This document shows positions 26,501-34,507 of a DNA stretch of 46,421 nt, piece by piece. This stretch comes from CAZRIE01 sp964600075. Its GTDB lineage: Bacteria; Bacteroidota; Bacteroidia; Flavobacteriales; Flavobacteriaceae. The stretch lies in NCBI GenBank assembly GCA_964600075.1, contig CAZRIE010000021.1, positions 1 to 46,421 of the forward strand, in the 5' to 3' direction. The position numbers were made by a program, and so were the translations under genes. The first letter of the stretch is position 1. Every line of letters begins with the position of its first letter. The notes under the pieces are model-generated. The model saw only the letters and a list, made by a program, of their open reading frames with translations, was not told where the DNA came from and searched no databases.

Positions 26501-28972
26501 TTAAAAACGCATTCGCAACCTTATGTTCAACACTCGACCGGTCATAAAATTCGGAATTGCAAATTGCTGTTTACTATCAATATCCCTCACCCAAGTATTG
26601 GTAATAGAATTTTGATTGTTGAACAGATTAAAGATTTCGAAACCTGCACTTAGTTCTTTAAACTTTTTTGACCAATGATTTTTAGGATAGGTTTTATCTC
26701 CACCTACAAAAATATAGGAAATTCCCAAATCTGCACGTTTATAATCGCGTAATCTGTTCTGAAAGGCATATGGATCTGCATAACTAGGAGAGCCTCCAGG
26801 TACACCTGTATTGTATACTAGATTAAGGTACATTTTAAAACTAGGAAAATCGGGTATGTAATCTTGAAACAACAGCCCAAATTTCAAGCGTTGGTCGGTG
26901 GGTCTGGCAATATAGCCTTTATTGTCAATAGTCTCCTCTGTTTTTAAAAACCCGATACTTATCCAAGATTCCGTACCTGGAACAAAGGCCCCGTTCAGTC
27001 TCACGTCTGCCCCATAGGCATATGCTTCGGCATTATTATTAGCGGAATAGCGTATACGTACGTCATCCAATGTATAGGTGTTTACATCATCCAATTTTTT
27101 GTAGTAGACTTCACTCAATACGGTAAACGGTCTTTGCCACCAAGTAAATGAATATTCGTTACCCAAAACAATATGTGCTGATTTCTGGGCTTTTACGTTT
27201 GGTTGTACCGTTCCTGTCTCATTACGCAGCTCACGATAAAAGGGAGGTTGTTGATATAGACCGCCCGATAGTCTAAAAAGCATGTCTTTTTCCCAATTCG
27301 GTTTGATGGCGAACTGAGCTCTCGGACTAAAAATAATCTGGGAGGTACTTTTTAAATCCACTCCGCGTACCGTCCAGTATTGTGATCGAAGACCGATATT
27401 ATAATAGATGTCATTTGTTTTCCACTGCAAGCGGTCACTAAACTGTACAAAGCCCGAAAACCTATCGGTCTTGACAAAATTCCGTGCATTTACACTTTCA
27501 AATGCTTCTAAAGGGGCCTCAAAAGGTTCTTCTGGTTGGTTATTCGTGAATTCAGGCAGGGGAGGACGGATAAAAAAACCCGTAGAATCGATGAACTCAG
27601 ATTCCCGTAGTTGATCTCGAATGTCTTCATGAGTATATTTCACTCCCCATTCAAAAGCCTTGTTTCCTTTATTATAATTTCCCTTGTGAGCCAAGTTGAA
27701 AATTAGGGCATCCAAATCATTTCTTGCCCGATTGAATTGAGATCCCATACCACGAGGTGTGTTTGTATCTCCAAAATCGCCACTTCCTAAATTGGAGTCG
27801 ACTGCGCCCAATTCATATGTTGCGATAACATCGGAATATTCCTCCTCGGTAGTATGATAAAGCGAAGCAATGAGCTTTAAGGTTGTCGTATCGTTTAGAA
27901 GATAATTGCCTTTCAACGCGCCTAAAACCGTATTATACCTATTATTCTCCTCTCCCTCATAAAAAACAACTAAAGACCGTTGGTCGTTAAGTGTGCCAAA
28001 ATTTGTCTGACGGCTTAAAGGTTCGTTTCGATAATCGTTAATGGAAAGATTACCCAAAAAGTTCAAATGAAACTTGTTCGAAAACCGATATGTAGAATAG
28101 GTCTGAAAATCGATAAAGGTCGGATTGAAATTAGTGTTCGTCTGCTGACTGTTTACCAAAAGCCCATTATTACGGTAGCGAACACCAGAAATACTACTGA
28201 AATTTTTGTCTTTCGACAATGTTTCGACTGTAGCAGAAGCCCCTAGAAGACTTATGTCTAATTGCAATCCGAATGCGGTGGGCGTTTTGTAGGTGATATC
28301 TAAGACGGATGAAAGTTTGTCGCCATATTTAGCCTGAAACCCTCCCGAAGAGAACTCAACACCCGTAACCATATCGCTGTTCACAAAGCTCATGCCTTCT
28401 TGCTGCGCGGAACGAACGAGAAAAGGGCGATAGACTTCGATTTCGTTTACATAGACTAAGTTTTCGTCATAATTTCCGCCACGAACGCTGTATTGCGTAC
28501 TAAGTTCGTTGCTTGAAGAAACGCCCGGTAATAATTTTAAGATATTTTCTACACCTGCATTGGCTCCTGGTATGTGCCGTATGATTTCTGGGGAAATGGT
28601 AACGATACCTTCAACGTTTCTCTCTCCCGTTGGTGAAACGGTCACCCCATCGATTTGTATCGCATCCGATTTTAATACCGGGTTGAATTCGTAGGTCTCG
28701 TTAGTGTTCAGAATTAAATTTTCGAGTACAACATTTTTATGCCCCAAATGCGAAAAGATAATCGTATTAGCTATATCGGCCGTAACGGGTAGAACATAGA
28801 AACCGTTTTCGTCTGAAAATGTGCCGTTGCCGTTTGTGGTAACGTTGACCTCTTTAAGAGGTTTGTTCAAATCGTCTAAAACGACTCCTGTAATAGTGGC
28901 CGTCTGGGCATATAGAGAAAGGGTAATGCATGCCAACAATAAAAAGAGTACGGGTTTAAGATACTTCAACAA
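26501..28972 (-). CDS. TonB-dependent receptor with carboxypeptidase-regulatory-like N-terminal domain
   Basis: About 823 residues. After a signal peptide ending LSLYAQT comes a regulatory-like beta-sandwich (GVVLDDLNKPLKEVNV), then the plug (about 115-240, with GVENILKLLPGVSSSN and SVRGGNYDENLVYVN) and a large outer-membrane barrel ending LNIRLRMRF with C-terminal Phe. It imports or binds an unknown ligand using TonB energy. No SusD partner is adjacent, so it is not a SusC/SusD pair. The start is uncertain: an ATG at 29023 is in frame but puts an acidic extension before the signal peptide and overlaps the M23 gene by 47 bp, whereas TTG at 28972 or 28969 gives a normal signal peptide directly after the M23 stop. 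Confidence 0.88.
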   Translation of the reverse strand: MLKYLKPVLFLLLACITLSLYAQTATITGVVLDDLNKPLKEVNVTTNGNGTFSDENGFYVLPVTADIANTIIFSHLGHKNVVLENLILNTNETYEFNPVLKSDAIQIDGVTVSPTGERNVEGIVTISPEIIRHIPGANAGVENILKLLPGVSSSNELSTQYSVRGGNYDENLVYVNEIEVYRPFLVRSAQQEGMSFVNSDMVTGVEFSSGGFQAKYGDKLSSVLDITYKTPTAFGLQLDISLLGASATVETLSKDKNFSSISGVRYRNNGLLVNSQQTNTNFNPTFIDFQTYSTYRFSNKFHLNFLGNLSINDYRNEPLSRQTNFGTLNDQRSLVVFYEGEENNRYNTVLGALKGNYLLNDTTTLKLIASLYHTTEEEYSDVIATYELGAVDSNLGSGDFGDTNTPRGMGSQFNRARNDLDALIFNLAHKGNYNKGNKAFEWGVKYTHEDIRDQLRESEFIDSTGFFIRPPLPEFTNNQPEEPFEAPLEAFESVNARNFVKTDRFSGFVQFSDRLQWKTNDIYYNIGLRSQYWTVRGVDLKSTSQIIFSPRAQFAIKPNWEKDMLFRLSGGLYQQPPFYRELRNETGTVQPNVKAQKSAHIVLGNEYSFTWWQRPFTVLSEVYYKKLDDVNTYTLDDVRIRYSANNNAEAYAYGADVRLNGAFVPGTESWISIGFLKTEETIDNKGYIARPTDQRLKFGLLFQDYIPDFPSFKMYLNLVYNTGVPGGSPSYADPYAFQNRLRDYKRADLGISYIFVGGDKTYPKNHWSKKFKELSAGFEIFNLFNNQNSITNTWVRDIDSKQQFAIPNFMTGRVLNIRLRMRF

Positions 28973-28976
28973 GATA

Positions 28977-30668
28977 TCATTTTCTAAAAAAAGTACTTGT
29001 AAAGGTACTGGAATTGCCGACATTATCCGTTACGGTAACTTCTAGTTCGCATTCTTTCTGGTCAAGAATAACATCATCAAAGTTATAGGTGAGTGTATTG
29101 GTCTTGGGTTCATATTCCATTAGCACCCATTTCCCGTTGAGGGTAGCGGTGTATGTGTCGACACCACTAAGGTCATCAGAAATATGTATACTCAGATAGC
29201 GGTAGTTATTCAGCCACTGTTTTTTCTTAAAGTTTTTTGAACGAATTCTGGGGGCTATGGTATCGCGGGCCAAGGTATAGGTGCCCAAGTTTCGGGTTCT
29301 GGTAGTAAAGGTCTCTCCTCGTTTATAGGTAGATGCATGACTGGGCCGAAGTCTACTATCGAGACGGGCAATGAATAGCTGTTTTCTTTCTACCTCGGAA
29401 TAATCCGAAACGTCGAAAGTAATGGTAAAGTTTCGGTGCGCTGCAATCCTGTTATTATGTATGGTAACAGTATCGTTATCTTTTTTCAGGTCGATGTAAA
29501 AGTCATCGTAAAAAGTATTTGAAGGAAAATAGACCTTTGCTCCCCCTAAGTCGTAGTTATTAGGCTTTTTGGCAATCACGTAGTTTTCGGTTTTCATCTC
29601 GTCTTTTTCGACTTTCACGGGTTCATTCTTGCCTTCAATAGGTATAACCGCCTTGACTAGATTGCCTTCGTAATCTTTGATTAATAATTCTACGTTGTAA
29701 CTTAGCCCCTCGCGCACTTCTATCTTACCATCATTTTTTAAAGTATTGTAGATGCTCAAGCGATTTCTGGGCACTTTAAAGAGTTTCTGTATACGTTGGC
29801 GGTACTTACCATAACGGTCATAATCAATTAAGGTGTTGAGATATCTTGTCTCGGTAAATGAAAAGCTTTCGAAATCGTAATCAGTATATATTCTTCCGTT
29901 GACCAATTGCTGAACCGCATATACGCCATTTTTGTTGGCCGCAAGATCTTGTCGGTCATAACCTATAAAACCAAAGCCAATTGTTCCGATGGCATTGACT
30001 GTTTCTGCCAAAAAAGTACCGTCTGCTTGTTTTTTGAAGTCAAGTTCGATGGTACTCTTGCTTTGGTTGACCTTTGCGTTTTCAGATAATGGATATCCGA
30101 ATAGTTTTAACAATGTGGGATTCGTGGCGTCTCTGATTTCCAGTCCGTATAAAAGTGGATTGGTCGGTTTTTCGGAAATGCTGCTACGGATTTCAAAATG
30201 TAGATGTGGTCCTGACGAACCACCGGTATTGCCCCCGTAGGCTATGACTTTTCCTTTCTCTACTTTCACCTCTCCGTATTCGGGAAATACCTCTACCTCG
30301 TACGATTTCTTTTTATATTGCTCCTTTTTGATATACGCTTCGATTTCCGGGGCAAATTTTTGTAAATGCCCATAGACGGAAGTGTAGCCATTGGGGTGAG
30401 CGACATAAAGTACCTTCCCATAACCCCAATGTGATATTTTTATCCGGGTAACGCTTCCATTAGCGATGGCATAAATTGGAAGCCCCTGACGCTGTTGGGT
30501 TTTAATATCTACTCCGGAATGGAAGTGGTTCGATCGTAGTTCGCCAAAGGTTCCCGCGAGTACTAAAGGTATATCCATGGGGGAACGAAAAGCGTCTTCA
30601 GGGTATTGTTCCTGACCAATACCGGCAATAGAGCAACATAGTAAGAGACTAAAAAAAACTTTCCTCAT
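28977..30668 (-). CDS. Secreted M23-family metallopeptidase
   Basis: 563 residues, signal peptide to about residue 19. The M23 domain lies at residues about 22-165: HFHSGVD supplies zinc ligands His50 and Asp54, and GPHLHFE supplies the catalytic and third-ligand His residues. The remaining 390 residues are beta-rich and include an Ig-like segment (DDLSGVDTYTATLNGKW) near the end. It probably trims peptidoglycan cross-links. ATG at 30668 is chosen over 30698 because it begins the signal peptide. Its stop overlaps the region where the TonB receptor starts, so the two are probably cotranscribed. Confidence 0.9.
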   Translation of the reverse strand: MRKVFFSLLLCCSIAGIGQEQYPEDAFRSPMDIPLVLAGTFGELRSNHFHSGVDIKTQQRQGLPIYAIANGSVTRIKISHWGYGKVLYVAHPNGYTSVYGHLQKFAPEIEAYIKKEQYKKKSYEVEVFPEYGEVKVEKGKVIAYGGNTGGSSGPHLHFEIRSSISEKPTNPLLYGLEIRDATNPTLLKLFGYPLSENAKVNQSKSTIELDFKKQADGTFLAETVNAIGTIGFGFIGYDRQDLAANKNGVYAVQQLVNGRIYTDYDFESFSFTETRYLNTLIDYDRYGKYRQRIQKLFKVPRNRLSIYNTLKNDGKIEVREGLSYNVELLIKDYEGNLVKAVIPIEGKNEPVKVEKDEMKTENYVIAKKPNNYDLGGAKVYFPSNTFYDDFYIDLKKDNDTVTIHNNRIAAHRNFTITFDVSDYSEVERKQLFIARLDSRLRPSHASTYKRGETFTTRTRNLGTYTLARDTIAPRIRSKNFKKKQWLNNYRYLSIHISDDLSGVDTYTATLNGKWVLMEYEPKTNTLTYNFDDVILDQKECELEVTVTDNVGNSSTFTSTFFRK

Positions 30669-31001
30669 AATCTTAAATACGACTGCGAAATTAGCCAAAC
30701 GGTTTGGATTCCTAAAAATACAACGTCTAAAAAACTGACAGATTCGTTTTTTACTAGTGTAATTGATAGGTTAAGAACTCATCTTGTTTTTTTGTTCATA
30801 ACTCAATTCGATAACTTTTGGAATACTTTTCACTTTTAGCAGAAACTTTTTTTGAGCTGTGTAGTCCCTAATTTCGGGCTGATGTACAATAAAAAAATAC
30901 GATAAGAACGTAAACTCTACCCAAGCACATCGGGTGTAGGCATTAAGAATAACGCAAGATGGGCCTTTAAAGTATTGCCCCAAGAATAATTGAAAAAAGA
31001 A
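30669..31001. other. Intergenic region before the coiled-coil/zapA operon
   Basis: No gene recognised. The longest minus-strand frame (30771-30983) has only a TTG start and no family resemblance. The region is AT-rich; the promoter-like element for the next operon lies at its right edge. Confidence 0.5.
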
Positions 31002-31032
31002 TTGCTAAGTAGTGATAGGTATGTTAACTTTG
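31002..31032 (+). promoter_or_regulatory. Bacteroidota-type promoter candidate for the coiled-coil/zapA operon
   Basis: TAACTTTG at 31025-31032 matches the Bacteroidota -7 consensus TAnnTTTG exactly, with a TTG -33 word at 31002-31004, 20 bases upstream. The start codon follows 24 bases later. Transcription here is inferred. Confidence 0.45.
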
Positions 31033-31056
31033 TGTAAATGCATTGCGCTTGAGATT

Positions 31057-31347
31057 ATGAGTGAATTGGTCAAAGTTGTCGATTCTTTGGAAAATAAAAT
31101 TAGCAAGTTGTTGCACAAATTAGAATTGTTGCACCAAGCTAATACCAAATTGGAAGATGAATTCAATTCCCTAAAGAACGATAAGGAAAGGGTGTCGAAT
31201 TCCGTTTCCGTTTGGGAAGAGAAGTACAATTCGCTCAGATTGGCAGGAACAATGTTTGGCAGTAATACGAATAAGACAGAAGCTAAGCTTAAAATAAATA
31301 CGTTGATTCGAGAGTTGGACCATTGCATTGCACAACTTGCCGAATAA
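31057..31347 (+). CDS. Small coiled-coil protein upstream of zapA (ZapB-like position)
   Basis: 96 residues, almost entirely helical with heptad leucines (VDSLENKISKLLHKLELLHQ, then LEDEFNSLKNDKERV), no signal peptide. Position and coiled-coil character resemble a division accessory protein; it lies 15 bp upstream of zapA. The family is not named with certainty. ATG at 31057 is chosen over 31012, which would start inside the promoter-like element. Confidence 0.75.
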   Translation: MSELVKVVDSLENKISKLLHKLELLHQANTKLEDEFNSLKNDKERVSNSVSVWEEKYNSLRLAGTMFGSNTNKTEAKLKINTLIRELDHCIAQLAE

Positions 31348-31362
31348 CGTTTGAAAAATAAG

Positions 31363-31659
31363 ATGTCGGAAAAGCTCAAAATAAAGCTTTCAATTGCAGA
31401 TAGAGTGTACCCTTTGACTATCGACCCCAGCCAAGAAGAAGGCTTGCGGAAGGCGGCAAAGAACATTGAACAGTTGGCAAAGAAGTTCGAACAGAGTTAT
31501 GCCGTTCGAGACAAGCAAGACGTTCTTGCAATGTGCGCCCTGCAATTCGCCTCGAAGATAGAGCAGCGTGGCATCGATAATAGTGAAGGAAACCAAGAAG
31601 CCACTGAGCGGCTTAAAGCTCTTGACCAATTGGTGACTTCTAAGCTTGGTATTAAATAA
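31363..31659 (+). CDS. zapA: Cell division protein ZapA
   Basis: 98 residues. KLKIKLSIADRVYPLTID is the ZapA N-terminal beta hairpin, followed by the EEGLRKAAKNIEQLAKKF helix and the long C-terminal coiled coil. ZapA bundles FtsZ filaments at the septum. ATG at 31363 is preferred over the in-frame TTG at 31351. It is followed by a 6S-like RNA and rny, an arrangement common in flavobacteria. Confidence 0.88.
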   Translation: MSEKLKIKLSIADRVYPLTIDPSQEEGLRKAAKNIEQLAKKFEQSYAVRDKQDVLAMCALQFASKIEQRGIDNSEGNQEATERLKALDQLVTSKLGIK

Positions 31660-31688
31660 ATACGTTCTTTAAAATAGCATAAGTTACT

Positions 31689-31856
31689 GCCCACATTGGT
31701 ATTACCTTTTGACGAACTCAACATTAATTTGTTTAAAAAGGGTGAGTTTAGGTTGTAAAAGCAAGCCTTACTTGTATAAGGATCCTTGATCAGTCTGTTA
31801 GCCCTAAACCTGTTTATTGGAGTTTGTTCAAAACTTCTCCAATGTGGGCTTTTTTT
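31689..31856 (+). ncRNA. ssrS: 6S RNA (6S-Flavo type)
   Basis: GCCCACATTGG (31689-31699) pairs perfectly with CCAATGTGGGC (31839-31849), and seven T residues follow at 31850-31856. That gives a long rod of about 165 nt ending in a terminator. A second arm, GTTTAGG (31746-31752), pairs with CCTAAAC (31803-31809), and a CCTTA/TAAGG hairpin sits in the centre. A closed rod with internal bulges between zapA and rny fits the 6S-Flavo family, which sequesters the housekeeping RNA polymerase holoenzyme. The exact ends are estimated from the structure. Confidence 0.78.
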
Positions 31857-31874
31857 ATACTAAATTTTTATAAT

Positions 31875-33443
31875 ATGGATAGTGCAACACTAATAATAGC
31901 AGTACTTATAGGCCTCACCATCGGATTTGGAATCGCTAAATTTATGGAAAAAGGCAAGGCCTCTAAAACCATTGGTAATGCCAAACAACAAGCCGATGCT
32001 ATCTTGAAGAGTGCAAAGGTCGAAGGCGAGAGTATTAAAAAAGATAAAATTTTTCAGGCAAAGGAAAAGTTCTTGGAACTTAAGGCGGAGCACGAAAAGG
32101 TTATTGTCGGCAAGGATAGGAAAATCAACGAAGCCGAGAAACGTACTCGAGACAAAGAATCCCAGATAAGTAGTGAGCTTGCAAGGAACAAAAAGCTTAA
32201 CGAACAGCTTGATGTCAAGATTAAAGAGGTCGCCCATAAAGAATCGATTTTCGAAAAGAAACAGGCTGAACTTGAAAGACTACATAAAAACCAGGTTCAA
32301 CAGTTGGAAGTGATTTCTGGACTTTCGGCAGAGGATGCGAAGGGAGAGTTGTTAGAGTCACTGAAAGAGACTGCCAAAACTGATGCCATGGCCTATATTC
32401 AGTCCACTGTCGAGGATGCCAAACTTACGGCACAACAAGAGGCCAGAAAAATTATTATCAATACAATTCAACGTATCGGTACTGAAGAGGCTGTCGAAAA
32501 TTGTGTTTCGGTTTTTAATTTGGAATCGGACGATGTAAAAGGTCGTATAATCGGCAGGGAAGGGCGAAACATCCGTGCGCTAGAATCTGCAACAGGCGTT
32601 GAAATCATTGTAGATGATACACCAGAGGCCATAATTCTTTCTTGTTTTGATTCCGTTCGTCGAGAAGTTGCACGACTTTCGTTACATAAATTAGTGACCG
32701 ATGGTAGAATACATCCCGCACGTATCGAGGAAATTGTAAAAAAGACAGAAAAACAGATTGAACAAGAAATCGTGGAGGTCGGTAAACGTACCGTAATCGA
32801 TTTGGGAATTCATGGCCTGCATCCTGAACTCGTGCGAGCTGTTGGTAGAATGAAGTATCGGTCATCTTATGGGCAGAACTTGTTGCAGCATTCGCGTGAG
32901 GTCGCTAAACTTTGTGGGGTAATGGCCGCCGAACTTGGCCTTAACACGAAGTTGGCCAAGCGCGCCGGATTATTGCACGATATTGGTAAGGTACCCAACA
33001 CTGAAGCTGAGGTCGAAACACCGCACGCTATTTTAGGTATGCAATGGGCCGAAAAACATGGGGAGAAACCCGATGTATGTAATGCCATTGGTGCTCACCA
33101 CGACGAGATAGAAATGAAGACCTTGATTTCGCCTATCGTTCAAGTCTGTGATGCCATAAGTGGTGCACGGCCTGGCGCACGTAGACAAGTATTGGATTCT
33201 TACATACAACGCCTCAAAGACTTGGAAGATGTCGCCTTCGGCTTCACGGGTGTACAAAAGGCATATGCCATTCAAGCTGGTAGAGAGCTTCGTGTAATCG
33301 TAGAAAGTGAAAAGGTTAGCGACGAAAAAGCGGCTCAGCTATCCTTTGAGATTTCACAAAAAATTCAAACTGACATGACCTATCCCGGGCAAGTCAAAGT
33401 TACCGTTATTCGGGAAACACGGGCTGTTAACGTGGCTAAATAA
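31875..33443 (+). CDS. rny: Ribonuclease Y
   Basis: 522 residues, normal length. Residues 1-20 form the membrane anchor (DSATLIIAVLIGLTIGFGI). A long charged coiled coil runs to about residue 200, then a KH domain (GRIIGREGRNIRALE) and an HD domain with HDIGK (His368, Asp369) and GAHHDE. It starts bulk mRNA decay at the membrane. ATG at 31875 is used; an in-frame ATG at 31824 lies inside the 6S RNA. A terminator follows. Confidence 0.95.
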   Translation: MDSATLIIAVLIGLTIGFGIAKFMEKGKASKTIGNAKQQADAILKSAKVEGESIKKDKIFQAKEKFLELKAEHEKVIVGKDRKINEAEKRTRDKESQISSELARNKKLNEQLDVKIKEVAHKESIFEKKQAELERLHKNQVQQLEVISGLSAEDAKGELLESLKETAKTDAMAYIQSTVEDAKLTAQQEARKIIINTIQRIGTEEAVENCVSVFNLESDDVKGRIIGREGRNIRALESATGVEIIVDDTPEAIILSCFDSVRREVARLSLHKLVTDGRIHPARIEEIVKKTEKQIEQEIVEVGKRTVIDLGIHGLHPELVRAVGRMKYRSSYGQNLLQHSREVAKLCGVMAAELGLNTKLAKRAGLLHDIGKVPNTEAEVETPHAILGMQWAEKHGEKPDVCNAIGAHHDEIEMKTLISPIVQVCDAISGARPGARRQVLDSYIQRLKDLEDVAFGFTGVQKAYAIQAGRELRVIVESEKVSDEKAAQLSFEISQKIQTDMTYPGQVKVTVIRETRAVNVAK

Positions 33444-33463
33444 ACAAATACTTCTATTGTATA

Positions 33464-33489
33464 AAAACAGGCCGTTAGGCCTGTTTTTT
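33464..33489 (+). terminator. Terminator of rny
   Basis: The stem AAAACAGGCC (33464-33473) pairs with GGCCTGTTTT (33478-33487) around GTTA, and the T run extends to 33489. Confidence 0.85.
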
Positions 33490-33568
33490 CATTTGCGAGG
33501 ATATGATTTTTGTCATACTTTCTTGCTCATTTGAAATGTATATTTAAGGTGAATTTAAACTGGACATC

Positions 33569-33982
33569 ATGAAAAAAAGAACACCAATTTCCGCAATAAT
33601 GACGAAAGATGTCATTACCTTAAATACCACCGATGATTTGGCAACAGCCGAACGTCTTTTCAAAAAAAATAAAATTAGACACATACCGGTAGTATCTGGA
33701 AAAAAAGTTGTTGGTATGCTGAGTTTGACTGATTTACTTAGGATAAGTTTTGCAGAAGATTTTGATGAAGAGTCGGTAGGAACTATCGTATATAATATGT
33801 TTACCATTGAACAGGTTATGGCCAAAAATCTGGTTAGCGTGGCTTCATCGACTATAATTAAAGAGGTAGCTGAAATATTGTCAAAAAAGGAATTTCATGC
33901 GATACCCGTTATCGACAATGGCGAATTGACAGGCATTGTTACCACAACTGATTTAATTAACTACTTGATTGAGCAGTTCTAA
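33569..33982 (+). CDS. Two-CBS-domain protein
   Basis: 137 residues consisting of two CBS domains: PISAIMTKDVITLNTTD to about residue 65, and IEQVMAKNLVSVASS to the end with GIVTTTDLINYL. Such stand-alone pairs bind adenosyl ligands (AMP, ATP, SAM) and regulate partner proteins, as yet unknown here. It is a single gene between two terminators. Confidence 0.88.
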   Translation: MKKRTPISAIMTKDVITLNTTDDLATAERLFKKNKIRHIPVVSGKKVVGMLSLTDLLRISFAEDFDEESVGTIVYNMFTIEQVMAKNLVSVASSTIIKEVAEILSKKEFHAIPVIDNGELTGIVTTTDLINYLIEQF

Positions 33983-33994
33983 ATGATTTTAGAT

Positions 33995-34020
33995 AAAAAG
34001 AGCCTTTTTCGGCTCTTTTT
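33995..34020. terminator. Bidirectional terminator between convergent genes
   Basis: AAAAAGAGCC (33995-34004) pairs with GGCTCTTTTT (34011-34020). It has A residues on one side and T on the other, so it can serve both the CBS gene and the cytochrome gene, whose stop codon it touches. Confidence 0.85.
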
Positions 34021-34363
34021 ATTTTTTGTTTAAAGTAGCATCTAACCAAACTTCTAGACGTCGCGTTTCCTCTTCGGTGAGTTTTACTTTTCTTCCCTTA
34101 GGCATTTTACCTTCTACGAAAACCTGTTTGTTGATTTCAATGGCTAGGGAGTTCATATTATCCATGCTGAAAATTTCGGTGCGTTTTTTGGTGCCGTGGC
34201 ATGCATTGCATTTGTTTCGGAGCACAGTAAAGGCTTCCTCCTTGGCATCTGTTTGTGCCGCATACGTTGTATAATCGTTTATGGAAAAACCTCCTTTATC
34301 GTTCGCTCTAGAAAGTAATTGACCAAGAAATAAAAGTAAAACAAAAACCGGAAGGTATTTCAT
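34019..34363 (-). CDS. Small secreted monohaem cytochrome c
   Basis: 114 residues with a signal peptide (about 1-20). The haem motif is CNACH (Cys52, Cys55, His56) and the Met of GKMPKG is a plausible sixth ligand. The domain is a short cytochrome c with the usual C-terminal helix (EEETRRLEVWLDATL). It diverges from the large dehydrogenase-like lipoprotein and may accept its electrons. ATG at 34363 is preferred over 34414, because the longer form adds residues before the signal peptide. Confidence 0.85.
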   Translation of the reverse strand: MKYLPVFVLLLFLGQLLSRANDKGGFSINDYTTYAAQTDAKEEAFTVLRNKCNACHGTKKRTEIFSMDNMNSLAIEINKQVFVEGKMPKGRKVKLTEEETRRLEVWLDATLNKK

Positions 34364-34507
34364 AATGTGAATCGTTGGTGATGATTTACCACGGCGATTT
34401 TCATAAAGATACAATTAATGCAAAGCCCTTTTATCAATTGGCTATCGTACGGGTTTTTCGTATTCGTTTTTTCGCTATTTTTAATTTTGATAAAATTCTT
34501 AAATCGT

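Noticed and set aside
26501..28972. SusC-type nutrient receptor of a polysaccharide utilisation locus
   Set aside because: No SusD gene is adjacent; the neighbours are an M23 peptidase and a CsgG-like protein.
30771..30983. 70-residue minus-strand ORF
   Set aside because: Only a TTG start, no family resemblance, and it occupies an AT-rich intergenic region before a clear operon.
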